DNA from: JTS-RE37 sp041744575
GTDB taxonomy: Bacteria > Bacteroidota > Bacteroidia > Flavobacteriales > Flavobacteriaceae
NCBI GenBank assembly: GCA_041744575.1
Contig: JBGTKP010000031.1
Location: forward strand, 171,826 to 235,825
Direction: 5' to 3'
DNA: 64,000 bases
The position numbers and the translations under genes were made by a program. Each line of letters starts with the position of its first letter. Position 1 is the stretch's first letter. This document shows, piece after piece, positions 1-7,196 of this stretch. The notes under the pieces were generated by a model that had not been told where the DNA came from, searched no databases, and saw only the letters and a list, made by a program, of their open reading frames with translations.

Positions 1-699
1 ACTTTTGAAGTTGAGGCCTTGGAACTACTGGGTAAATTATTTCAAAGTCATAGCCTGGTAATCATGGCCGGGGGAAGCGGCCTCTATCTTAACGCCGTCA
101 GGACAGGCCTGGATGAATTTCCAAAAATTTCGGCTGAGGCACACATGTCCGTGAAAGAGATGTATACCAAGGGTGGCCTTGAACTCCTTCAGGCCCGGCT
201 GAAGGGTGTGGATCCTGTTTACTATGAAGTGGTTGACTTGGCCAATCCCCGCCGGCTGATGCGTGCACTTGAGGTGTGTATAGGGACCGGCTTGCCTTAT
301 TCCTCGTTTTTAGACTCAGGTCCGAAGCCACGTTTTTTCTCGAACCTGACCCTTGGACTGAGGGCACCGAGAGAGGAATTGTACAGAAGAATTGACGTAC
401 GCGTAGATCAAATGATGGAGGCAGGCCTATTGGACGAAGTTCAGTCCCTATTGGCCTATCAAAATCTGAATGCATTGCAGACGGTAGGTTACAGGGAAAT
501 CTTCCGCTATCTTGAGGGGGTCGGCACGCTTGAAGAGGCTGTTTCAGAAGTCAAGAAAAACACAAGACGATTTGCAAAAAGACAAATGACCTGGTTCAGG
601 AAGGACGAAAGTATTATGTGGCTGGATCACGACACTCCGACTGAAGAAATGGTTAAAATTATAGAGGAAAAACTGGAGATAGAAAGACATGAAAATTAA
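1..699 (+). CDS. miaA: tRNA dimethylallyltransferase MiaA, 5'-truncated by window edge
   Basis: Transfers a dimethylallyl group to N6 of A37 in tRNAs that read codons starting with U. The frame is open from base 1 (T-F-E-V-E-A), so the gene begins upstream of the window and the TTG at 19 is not its start. The visible part has the family's MAGGSGLYLNAV segment, the tRNA-contacting middle, and the conserved LNALQTVGYREIFRYL stretch followed by KKNTRRFAKRQMTWFRKD near the C-terminus. About 75 residues, including the P-loop, are missing. Its last 11 bases overlap gntK, which suggests co-transcription. Confidence in the family is high. Confidence 0.95.
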   Translation, partial: TFEVEALELLGKLFQSHSLVIMAGGSGLYLNAVRTGLDEFPKISAEAHMSVKEMYTKGGLELLQARLKGVDPVYYEVVDLANPRRLMRALEVCIGTGLPYSSFLDSGPKPRFFSNLTLGLRAPREELYRRIDVRVDQMMEAGLLDEVQSLLAYQNLNALQTVGYREIFRYLEGVGTLEEAVSEVKKNTRRFAKRQMTWFRKDESIMWLDHDTPTEEMVKIIEEKLEIERHEN

Positions 700-1189
700 A
701 TACGGTCCAGTCTTCTTTGTCATGGGGGTTTCCGGATCAGGAAAGACCACCATTGGAGAATTGCTTGCTAAAACACTTGGCATCCCATTCTTCGATGGGG
801 ATCACTATCATTCTGCTGAAAATGTAAAAAAAATGGCATCCGGTCATCCATTGAACGACTCTGACAGGCAAGGCTGGCTTAAACGCCTGAATGGCCTGGC
901 GAGGGAGCATGTCACAACGGGAGCGGTGATCGTTTGCTCGGCCTTAAAACAAAGCTACCGGGATGTTCTTAACGATCAAATTGAAGATAAGGTTTGCTGG
1001 CTTTTCCTTGAGGGATCCTTTGAGTTGATCAGTAAAAGGATGGCCAAAAGGAAGGGTCATTTTATGCCGCCGGGGTTACTTCAGTCACAATTTGATACCC
1101 TCGAAATTCCGCAGGATGCCATTTGCGTGAGTATACAACCTTCTCCGGTAAAAATTGTCAGGAAAATTCTGGATCATATTACAGAATAA
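689..1189 (+). CDS. gntK: Gluconokinase
   Basis: Phosphorylates D-gluconate to 6-phosphogluconate with ATP, feeding the pentose phosphate or Entner-Doudoroff routes in the cytoplasm. It is 166 aa, the usual size for the GntK/IdnK family. A P-loop (GVSGSGKTT, residues 13-21) is followed by the signature FFDGDHYHSAENVKKMASG and HPLNDSDRQGWL, and by VIVCSALKQSYRDVL, all typical of gluconokinase and distinct from shikimate kinase. The ATG at 689 lies inside the end of miaA. No gluconate transporter or dehydrogenase is nearby, so the source of gluconate is not visible here. Confidence 0.93.
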   Translation: MKIKYGPVFFVMGVSGSGKTTIGELLAKTLGIPFFDGDHYHSAENVKKMASGHPLNDSDRQGWLKRLNGLAREHVTTGAVIVCSALKQSYRDVLNDQIEDKVCWLFLEGSFELISKRMAKRKGHFMPPGLLQSQFDTLEIPQDAICVSIQPSPVKIVRKILDHITE

Positions 1190-1225
1190 ACTATCCCTTG
1201 TTATAAAAGATGGTTTATTCTTGTT
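1185..1225. terminator. Probable bidirectional terminator between gntK and the response regulator
   Basis: AATAAACTATC (1185-1195) pairs with GATGGTTTATT (1209-1219), an 11-bp stem with one G-U pair and a 13-nt loop, followed by CTTGTTTTA. The two flanking genes converge here. The stem is AT-rich, so it is a moderate terminator at best. Confidence 0.45.
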
Positions 1226-1253
1226 TTACTGATTAATCCCGTGCTTTATCATT

Positions 1254-1961
1254 TTATTGGTCTTTCACAACGAGCCGGAATCCTTCCCCATGTATATTAA
1301 GGATTTCAACCGTATCATCCCGTTTCAGATATTTTCTGAGTTTGGCTATATAAACATCCATACTTCGGGAAGTAAAATAATTATCATCCCGCCATATTTT
1401 GGTCAATGCGAGTTCACGCGGCATAAGGTCATTCTCATGAAGCGCCAGCAACCTGAGTAATTCATTTTCCTTAGGCGACAGTTTTGTAGACTCCTCATCT
1501 CTATATTTAAGAAATCTCAGTTTAGAGTTTAAATGGAAATTTCCAATTTTAAATTCAAACTGCTTACTATCTGCCAAAGTATTAGAGGCCTTTCTTTGGA
1601 GTATAGCTTTAAGCTTCATGAGCAACACTTCCGAATCAAAAGGCTTATTTAAATAATCATCAGCCCCCGCTTTGTATCCTTTAAGGACATCCTCTTTCAT
1701 TGTCTTGGCTGTAAGAAAAACGATAGGCACGTGTTCATTCTTTTCTCGAATTTCTTTTGCCAGGGTAAACCCGTCTTTATAGGGCATCATAACATCCAAT
1801 ATACACACGTCAAAATTATCCTTCTTGAATTTTTCAAATCCTTCCATTCCATTCTTTGCCAGAGTAACATCAAAGTCGTTCATTGAAAGGTAATCTTTTA
1901 GTACAATCCCGAAATTTGGATCGTCTTCAACCAATAGTATTTTCTTTTCCAGTGTTTCCAT
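1254..1961 (-). CDS. OmpR-family response regulator (RprY-like)
   Basis: DNA-binding output of a two-component system. An N-terminal receiver domain (residues 7-120) carries the acidic pair ED-D near residue 12, the phosphoacceptor D56 in CILDVMMP, the switch Thr in FLTAK and K106 in LNKPF. A C-terminal winged-helix domain (about 135-235) ends in the usual SMDVYIAKLRKYL and GEGFRLV segments. It starts 5 bp after the histidine kinase stop, so the two form one transcript with the kinase first. Resembles RprY of Bacteroidota. The regulon is unknown; the leader of the operon carries repeats that could be its own binding site. Confidence 0.93.
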   Translation of the reverse strand: METLEKKILLVEDDPNFGIVLKDYLSMNDFDVTLAKNGMEGFEKFKKDNFDVCILDVMMPYKDGFTLAKEIREKNEHVPIVFLTAKTMKEDVLKGYKAGADDYLNKPFDSEVLLMKLKAILQRKASNTLADSKQFEFKIGNFHLNSKLRFLKYRDEESTKLSPKENELLRLLALHENDLMPRELALTKIWRDDNYFTSRSMDVYIAKLRKYLKRDDTVEILNIHGEGFRLVVKDQ

Positions 1962-1966
1962 AGTTT

Positions 1967-3547
1967 TTAAATTAAAGGTAGTTTAATATAGAAAGTGCTT
2001 CCTTTTCCCTTCTCACTTTCTGCATATACTTCCCCCTGGTGATCATCTATAATTTTTTTTACATACGCCAATCCCAACCCGTGTCCCTTTACGTTATGAA
2101 TATCGCCGGTGTGCTCCCTGTAAAATTTTTCAAATACTTTCTTAAGTACTCCTTTGCTCATTCCGGCACCCTGATCCTGTATTTTAATGATAATATTATT
2201 TTTAACCACTTCCGTAAATACATCAACTTTTGGGGCTTCCGGGGAATATTTCACCGCATTGTCCAGGATATTGACAATTACATTTCCAAAATGCATTTCG
2301 TTCGCTAGTACTTCTGTTCTTTCTGCATTCAAATTGGTATGGATGTACCCACCGCGATCGAGTACTATCAGTTCTACGTGGGTAATGGCATCCATAATGA
2401 TGTCGTGAACATCGGTCCTGTCCTTACTTATATCCAGCTGGTTTTTTTCCAGTTTGGATATCCGAAGTACGTTTTCAACCTGGGCGTGCATTCGCTTATT
2501 TTCCTCCCGTATCATCCTGAGGTAGCGCTGCACCTTATCCTGATCTGCAATTACCTTTGGATTCTGAATGGCCTCGACTGCCAGATTGATGGTGGCAATG
2601 GGGGTTTTAAATTCATGGGTCATGTTATTTATAAAATCTGACTTGATTTCAGAGATTTGTTTCTGACGGATCAATTGATAAATTGCCCCGGCATAGGCCA
2701 CAACAATAATGAGCGTGAATAGTAAAGAAAGAATCGCCATTCCCATAATGGACTGCAACAAAAACTTCTGCTGCTTGGGAAAAGATAGTATGATTGAAAA
2801 ATTACTGTTCCCTTCACTGTCTCTGAACAAAGGCGCCTTGAAATTCTTGGCATCCGCAATAGTAAAACGTCTTGATTTTACTTTCGTAGGCAACCCGCGA
2901 CTATACACGCCATATTCATAATCAATTTCGATGCCCCTGTTTCTGAGTTCCCTGTCAACCAATAATTCTATCTCCTGCTTGGATACCCGATCCTGAATCG
3001 GCACTTTCTCGGCATATTCCCTATATACATCGTCAAAAATAGCTTTGTCAATTGAAGACAGTCCTCCTACTTTCTCCAATTTCTGGATCGGATTGAGCCT
3101 GAAGCTCTTCCCGTCAAGTCCGAAGTCTTCCTTGAATATCGTTTTGGTCCGCTTGCTGGTATAATTTTTTATGGTGGTGGTATCCTGACCAGTGCCATTG
3201 TCAAAGAACGTTGAGGCTATATTGTAATCTTCTTCCAGGATCCCATGGGAATAGAAAAGTATTTCGTTGGAATTCAAATCCCGGTCAATAAAAAAGATGT
3301 TGCTGAGATGAGAACTTTTAAACTCTCCGATACTGTCTTTAAGGTTTAAAAACCTCTCCGAATAGTCATCCATTTCGCGGCTTTCGATTTTGTCGGTGAC
3401 CTTGTACAAAATCTCGGAAATCACACTGCCAAATTGCTCTTCTTTATCCTGAACTGAGCTATTGATCCAGTATAACTGTACTGATATAATTCCGATAAGA
3501 GACAGACTCATCAGGATGACCAGCAGCACGAATAACCTCTTATTCAT
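1967..3547 (-). CDS. Membrane sensor histidine kinase (RprX-like)
   Basis: Partner of the response regulator that follows. 526 aa: a membrane segment at residues 5-27, a periplasmic sensor region of about 235 residues, a second membrane segment near 265-292, then a HisKA domain with H311 in NNMTHEFKTP and an ATPase domain with the N box (NILDNAVKYSP), G1 (DQGAGMSKGV) and G2 (GHGLGLAYVKKI). It is therefore a complete, probably active kinase. The sensor region matches nothing I recognise by eye, so the signal is unknown. It is the first gene of the operon, 77 bp after the coaE stop. Confidence 0.92.
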   Translation of the reverse strand: MNKRLFVLLVILMSLSLIGIISVQLYWINSSVQDKEEQFGSVISEILYKVTDKIESREMDDYSERFLNLKDSIGEFKSSHLSNIFFIDRDLNSNEILFYSHGILEEDYNIASTFFDNGTGQDTTTIKNYTSKRTKTIFKEDFGLDGKSFRLNPIQKLEKVGGLSSIDKAIFDDVYREYAEKVPIQDRVSKQEIELLVDRELRNRGIEIDYEYGVYSRGLPTKVKSRRFTIADAKNFKAPLFRDSEGNSNFSIILSFPKQQKFLLQSIMGMAILSLLFTLIIVVAYAGAIYQLIRQKQISEIKSDFINNMTHEFKTPIATINLAVEAIQNPKVIADQDKVQRYLRMIREENKRMHAQVENVLRISKLEKNQLDISKDRTDVHDIIMDAITHVELIVLDRGGYIHTNLNAERTEVLANEMHFGNVIVNILDNAVKYSPEAPKVDVFTEVVKNNIIIKIQDQGAGMSKGVLKKVFEKFYREHTGDIHNVKGHGLGLAYVKKIIDDHQGEVYAESEKGKGSTFYIKLPLI

Positions 3548-3590
3548 CGTTTTCGTAAAAATAATTATTAAACAACTTCCCTCAGATTGT

Positions 3591-3617
3591 TTAACCTAAC
3601 CTTAACAAATATGTTAA
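3591..3617. promoter_or_regulatory. Direct TTAAC repeats with 11-bp period and an adjoining inverted repeat upstream of the kinase-regulator operon
   Basis: TTAAC starts at 3591 and again at 3602, an 11-bp spacing, the geometry of tandem OmpR/PhoB-type regulator sites. The second copy is also half of an inverted repeat, TTAACA (3602-3607), AATA, TGTTAA (3612-3617). The elements lie 44-70 bp before the kinase start codon, where an activator would sit. Autoregulation is an inference; the site could equally be a weak coaE terminator. Confidence 0.35.
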
Positions 3618-3624
3618 AAAGCGC

Positions 3625-4212
3625 TCAGCCCGATATTTTCAAGAGCTCCAGATGGATGGCATGCACCATCGACCGGATCTTTTCCCTGTCTGAATTAACA
3701 ATAATAAAATCAGCGAATTTTGCTTTTTCCAAATCGCTCCATTGATTATGGAGCCTTGCTTTGACCTCCTCTTCTACTATTCCATCACGCTTCATTACCC
3801 TGGTTATCCTCTCTTTTTCCGGCGCTGTGACCAGAATGACCTTATCATAACTGGCCCTGGTTCCGCTTTCAAAAATCACAGCCGCTTCCTGGATCGTATA
3901 GGGGCCTGCCTGCAATGCCCGCCATTTCCGGAAATGTATTCTGACTGCCGGATGAACAAGGGCATTCAGCCGACTGAGTGCTTCGCTGTCATTGAATACC
4001 TTTGATGCGATATATTTACGGTCTAAAAGGTCCTTGTTATACGCTAAACTTCCGAACAATGCTATTATCCCGGACCTTAAATCTTCAGAGGATTGCATTA
4101 ATTTCCTGGCTTCCAGATCCGAGTTATATACCGCAATGCCCAGGTCTGCAAAGTATCCTGCAATAGTGGTCTTGCCACTGCCGATACCTCCGGTTAGTCC
4201 TACATTGATCAT
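3625..4212 (-). CDS. coaE: Dephospho-CoA kinase
   Basis: Catalyses the last step of coenzyme A synthesis, phosphorylation of the 3'-hydroxyl of dephospho-CoA. 195 aa, standard length. P-loop GLTGGIGSGKTTIAGYFADLG at residues 5-25, followed by the family segments VYNSDLEARKLM, LNALVHPAVR and VILVTAPEKERITRVMKRDG. The start ATG overlaps the stop of the ybbR-like gene (ATGA), so it is translated as the last gene of the GT2-ybbR-coaE unit. coaBC lies further along the same strand in a different operon. Confidence 0.95.
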   Translation of the reverse strand: MINVGLTGGIGSGKTTIAGYFADLGIAVYNSDLEARKLMQSSEDLRSGIIALFGSLAYNKDLLDRKYIASKVFNDSEALSRLNALVHPAVRIHFRKWRALQAGPYTIQEAAVIFESGTRASYDKVILVTAPEKERITRVMKRDGIVEEEVKARLHNQWSDLEKAKFADFIIVNSDREKIRSMVHAIHLELLKISG

Positions 4213-5162
4213 TCCCGTTTAAGTAAAAATTCGACCCGGCTTTCCATCAGTTGCGCACTGTGAACATTCTCGGGGATATTTGTAAGCTGTACTTCCAGAA
4301 AAGCTGAATCTTCTTCCGATTTTGAATAGTCCCCCATGACTTTGAAATCCTCAATTGTCAGGTTCTTTAAATTTTCCATGCGACCCTTACACAGTACGGC
4401 AATAGTATTGGGAAATGTTTTAACCTGAGTACCCTCCGGAAGATTCGACACCTCTACAGGAATATTAAAAACCTTTTCAGAAAACCGGAATACTTCCCCG
4501 GTAACAAGCACAGAATTAGTGGAATAGACGGTATTCTTTAATTCAGCTGCTTTTGCCAAAGCTACTTGTCGGCTAATGTTCTGGTCCACACCGGACCATT
4601 TGACAGCGGCAGTTGCGACATATTCCACTTTTGAAATCTCTTTCCTGGGGCCGGTAATGGTGATCTTGGGTGGGGTAATTTTCCATCCCCCATCCAGCAG
4701 ATAATTCTGGCCCAATTGGACATCGATATCTGCCCGTACGGGAACCTCTTTTTTATATACCTTGTACATGTCAAAATACAAGGTGTCATTATCCACTTCA
4801 AGCAGTGTCATCGATTGAAATAACTGTCTTTCTATCTGTCTTCTGTATACCAATTGTGTCAGGTAGAATCCGGATTGGTTCTGGCTGACATCAGAAAGGT
4901 CCAGTTCTATTTTCCTGGTTTTAAAATTGAAGCCCAACAATTGGAAGCCGCTTGCCCGGACCTGGATGTCTAAAGATTTTCTTGAGGCGTTGGCAAGCTT
5001 AAGGCTGTCGGGGATATTAATATATACGAGGTCGAAAGTGGAATTCTGCGTATAAGTTTCAGAAAGTTTACTGATAAACCAGGCCAGAAATGAACATACA
5101 AGAAATAACAGGAAAATATTCAATTTCCTTTTTTGCAGACCATTTCCATTTGATTTTTTCAC
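4209..5162 (-). CDS. YbbR-like domain protein
   Basis: 317 aa with one N-terminal membrane helix (about residues 15-31, LNIFLLFLVCSFLAWFI) and an extracytoplasmic region built of beta-rich repeats of the YbbR type, e.g. the segment starting YKKEVPVRADI and the ITGPRKEISKVEYV motif. YbbR-domain proteins in Firmicutes (CdaR) modulate the c-di-AMP cyclase; in Bacteroidota the role is unproven and no cyclase is next to it here. The start is a GTG at 5162. An 11-bp tandem duplication (AAGAAGACTAA) lies at the junction with the upstream glycosyltransferase stop. Overlaps coaE by 4 bp. Confidence 0.85.
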   Translation of the reverse strand: MKKSNGNGLQKRKLNIFLLFLVCSFLAWFISKLSETYTQNSTFDLVYINIPDSLKLANASRKSLDIQVRASGFQLLGFNFKTRKIELDLSDVSQNQSGFYLTQLVYRRQIERQLFQSMTLLEVDNDTLYFDMYKVYKKEVPVRADIDVQLGQNYLLDGGWKITPPKITITGPRKEISKVEYVATAAVKWSGVDQNISRQVALAKAAELKNTVYSTNSVLVTGEVFRFSEKVFNIPVEVSNLPEGTQVKTFPNTIAVLCKGRMENLKNLTIEDFKVMGDYSKSEEDSAFLEVQLTNIPENVHSAQLMESRVEFLLKRE

Positions 5163-5173
5163 TTAGTCTTCTT

Positions 5174-6181
5174 TTAGTCTTCTTTAAAAAATAGTTCAGG
5201 GAATACTTCCTGTGGTTCCTTCCCGCTAAAATTAATCAAGATCACGGAAATTAAAAATCCCATCCCATACCCGGCAAATTGCACCAATACGGCTGGAATT
5301 GCCATCACTGCAACACGGACGTCCCGGATATTGACAGAGGCATCGATAAACAGCAATAACAGATATGCCATATACAGGTATATGGCCCAAAAGGAACCCA
5401 AAATTGCCAGCAGGAGGGCCATCACTAACCCTACACAAAAAAGCAGGGGAAACCAATAGGTAATCCTGGCCGTACCGGGATGCCAGTGCGTGAGGATCGG
5501 CCTCACCTTTCCGAATTTCATCACCTGCCGGTAAAAAGTTCCCAGGTTAATGCGTCGCTTATGGTAGACCATGGCATTTGAAATTAATTTTGTTCTAAAA
5601 CCCTGTTTCCACAACCTGATGCTCAGGTCCGGATCCTCTCCGGGATGGATCTGACCGAATCCGCCGGTTGCTTCAAAAGCCTTACGGGAAATACCCATAT
5701 TAAAACTACGCGGTTGGAATCCTTTACCCGCCAATCGGTTTCCGCGAATACCACCGGTAGTCCAGAGGGAGGTCATTGCAAAATTGATGGCCTTTTGGGT
5801 GACTGAAAATGATGCATGAGCACTATCCGGCCCACCGAATGCGTCAACGAAATCGGCAGTGAGTGATTGACGTACGATTTCAAGATATGCCGGCTGGACC
5901 AGACAGTCGGAATCGAGAATAATGAAATAATTTCCATGGGCATGTCGCATTCCGTAATTCCTCGAGGCCCCCGGCCCGCTATTATTTTTCACAAAATAAC
6001 GCACTGGGAGGAAATCGATGAATTGATCCACTACTTCCTTACATTCCAACTCAGATCCATCCTCAACAATGATAATTTCATAGGTGTGCCTGTAATCCAT
6101 TGCTGACAGACTCTCCAGCAACTCCTGCACCTCCCCGGGCCTGTTGTAAACCGGGACGATAATTGAAAAATAGAGGTCCAT
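5174..6181 (-). CDS. Family 2 glycosyltransferase, membrane-attached
   Basis: A GT-A fold glycosyltransferase: the N-terminus FSIIVPVYNRPGEVQELL binds the nucleotide sugar, IILDSDCLV holds the DxD metal site, and GEDPDLSIRLWKQG gives the ED acid/base region. Residues from about 250 form three or four membrane helices, so it acts at the cytoplasmic face of the inner membrane, probably on a lipid-linked acceptor. I start it at the ATG at 6181 (MDLYFSII), not the in-frame ATG at 6208, because the earlier start falls inside the terminator hairpin of fabI. 335 aa. Acceptor and sugar cannot be told. Confidence 0.9.
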   Translation of the reverse strand: MDLYFSIIVPVYNRPGEVQELLESLSAMDYRHTYEIIIVEDGSELECKEVVDQFIDFLPVRYFVKNNSGPGASRNYGMRHAHGNYFIILDSDCLVQPAYLEIVRQSLTADFVDAFGGPDSAHASFSVTQKAINFAMTSLWTTGGIRGNRLAGKGFQPRSFNMGISRKAFEATGGFGQIHPGEDPDLSIRLWKQGFRTKLISNAMVYHKRRINLGTFYRQVMKFGKVRPILTHWHPGTARITYWFPLLFCVGLVMALLLAILGSFWAIYLYMAYLLLLFIDASVNIRDVRVAVMAIPAVLVQFAGYGMGFLISVILINFSGKEPQEVFPELFFKED

Positions 6182-6199
6182 GGTAGTTATATAAAAGAT

Positions 6200-6229
6200 A
6201 AAAGCCATTCCCCGCAGCGAATGGCTTTT
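6200..6229 (-). terminator. Intrinsic terminator after fabI
   Basis: AAAAGCCATTC (6200-6210) pairs perfectly with GAATGGCTTTT (6219-6229), 11 bp with an 8-nt loop, and on the minus strand is followed by TTTTATCTTTT. It sits 18 bases after the fabI stop and before the GT2 start. Confidence 0.8.
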
Positions 6230-6246
6230 TCAATTTTTTCTCTTGC

Positions 6247-7059
6247 TCATTCAGAAAAGCGTTCAATAATCTCCTGACTAACCCCCGTTGAGGAAAAACC
6301 GCCATCGTGAAATAGGTTTTGCATTGTCACTTTTCTTGTCAGATCGGAAAAGAGGCTCACCGTATAATCGGCACAATCCACGGCCGTAGCATTACCCAAA
6401 GGGGACATTTTCTCTGCGTAGCTGATAAAGCCTCCGAACCCCTTCACTCCCTGTCCGGCGGTGGTGGGGGTTGGGGATTGGGAAATGGTATTCACACGTA
6501 CCTTTTTTTCCTTTCCAAAGAAATATCCAAAACTGCGTGCGACCGATTCCAGATAGGCTTTATTGTCTGCCATATCATTGTAATCGGGAAAAGTACGTTG
6601 CGCTGCCATGTAGGTCAGGGCTACAATACTGCCCCATGCATTCATGGCATCGGCCTTATAAAGCGTCTGCAGCACTTTATGGAAGGAGAGCGCCGAGATG
6701 TCCCAGCCTTTTGCAGTGAAATCATACTTCTCATCCGTGTAATGACGCCCCTTTCTCACATTCACTGACATCCCTATCGAATGCAATACAAAATCGAGTT
6801 TGCCTCCTAATTTATCCATTGCCCCGGCGACAAGCGCGGTCAGATCTTCTTCACTGGTGGCATCCGCCGGAATAATTTCAGAGCCTGTTTTTTCTGCCAG
6901 CTCGTTTATCTGCCCCATCCTCATGGCAATAGGTGCATTGGTCAGAATAAAACGACCCCCTTCTTCGTGAACTCTTTCTGCGGTTTTCCACGCGATGGAA
7001 TTGGGGTCCAGGGCACCAAAAATAATTCCCTTTTTCCCTTGTAGTAGATTATATGCCAT
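6247..7059 (-). CDS. fabI: Enoyl-[acyl-carrier-protein] reductase (NADH), FabI
   Basis: Reduces trans-2-enoyl-ACP in the last step of each fatty acid elongation cycle. About 270 aa from the ATG at 7059 (MAYNLLQGKKG), the usual length; the in-frame ATG at 7089 would add ten residues outside the family and lies in the promoter. SDR fold with the FabI-type cofactor segment GIIFGALDPNSIAW, the Tyr-x6-Lys catalytic pair in DYNDMADNKAY, and RVNTISQSPTPTTAG. It is bounded by terminators on both sides, so it is probably a single-gene unit. Confidence 0.95.
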   Translation of the reverse strand: MAYNLLQGKKGIIFGALDPNSIAWKTAERVHEEGGRFILTNAPIAMRMGQINELAEKTGSEIIPADATSEEDLTALVAGAMDKLGGKLDFVLHSIGMSVNVRKGRHYTDEKYDFTAKGWDISALSFHKVLQTLYKADAMNAWGSIVALTYMAAQRTFPDYNDMADNKAYLESVARSFGYFFGKEKKVRVNTISQSPTPTTAGQGVKGFGGFISYAEKMSPLGNATAVDCADYTVSLFSDLTRKVTMQNLFHDGGFSSTGVSQEIIERFSE

Positions 7060-7061
7060 AA

Positions 7062-7094
7062 CAAAAATATTCTGAGATGTCTCGGCCAAAGATA
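7062..7094 (-). promoter_or_regulatory. Candidate fabI promoter region with two -7-like elements
   Basis: On the minus strand TATCTTTG (7094-7087) and TATTTTTG (7069-7062) both match the Bacteroidota -7 consensus TAnnTTTG. TTTG at 7090-7087 lies 17 nt before the second, a good -33/-7 pair, but that pair would place the start point at the ATG itself. The first element would give a leader of about 25 nt but has no obvious -33 box. Confidence 0.4.
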
Positions 7095-7099
7095 TTTAA

Positions 7100-7141
7100 A
7101 AAAAAACGAAACCCCGGTAAGTCAGTGGTGAATCCGGGGGT
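7100..7141 (-). terminator. Intrinsic terminator after recN
   Basis: On the minus strand CCCCGG (7139-7134) and CCGGGG (7117-7112) form a GC-rich stem with a 16-nt loop, followed by TTTCG and a run of nine T. It closes the bamD-to-recN operon and separates it from fabI. Confidence 0.7.
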
Positions 7142-7196
7142 AGAAGAACGGGTTCATTTTTATTGATGATATCCGGCTATGGCGTGAAGCGGAATT

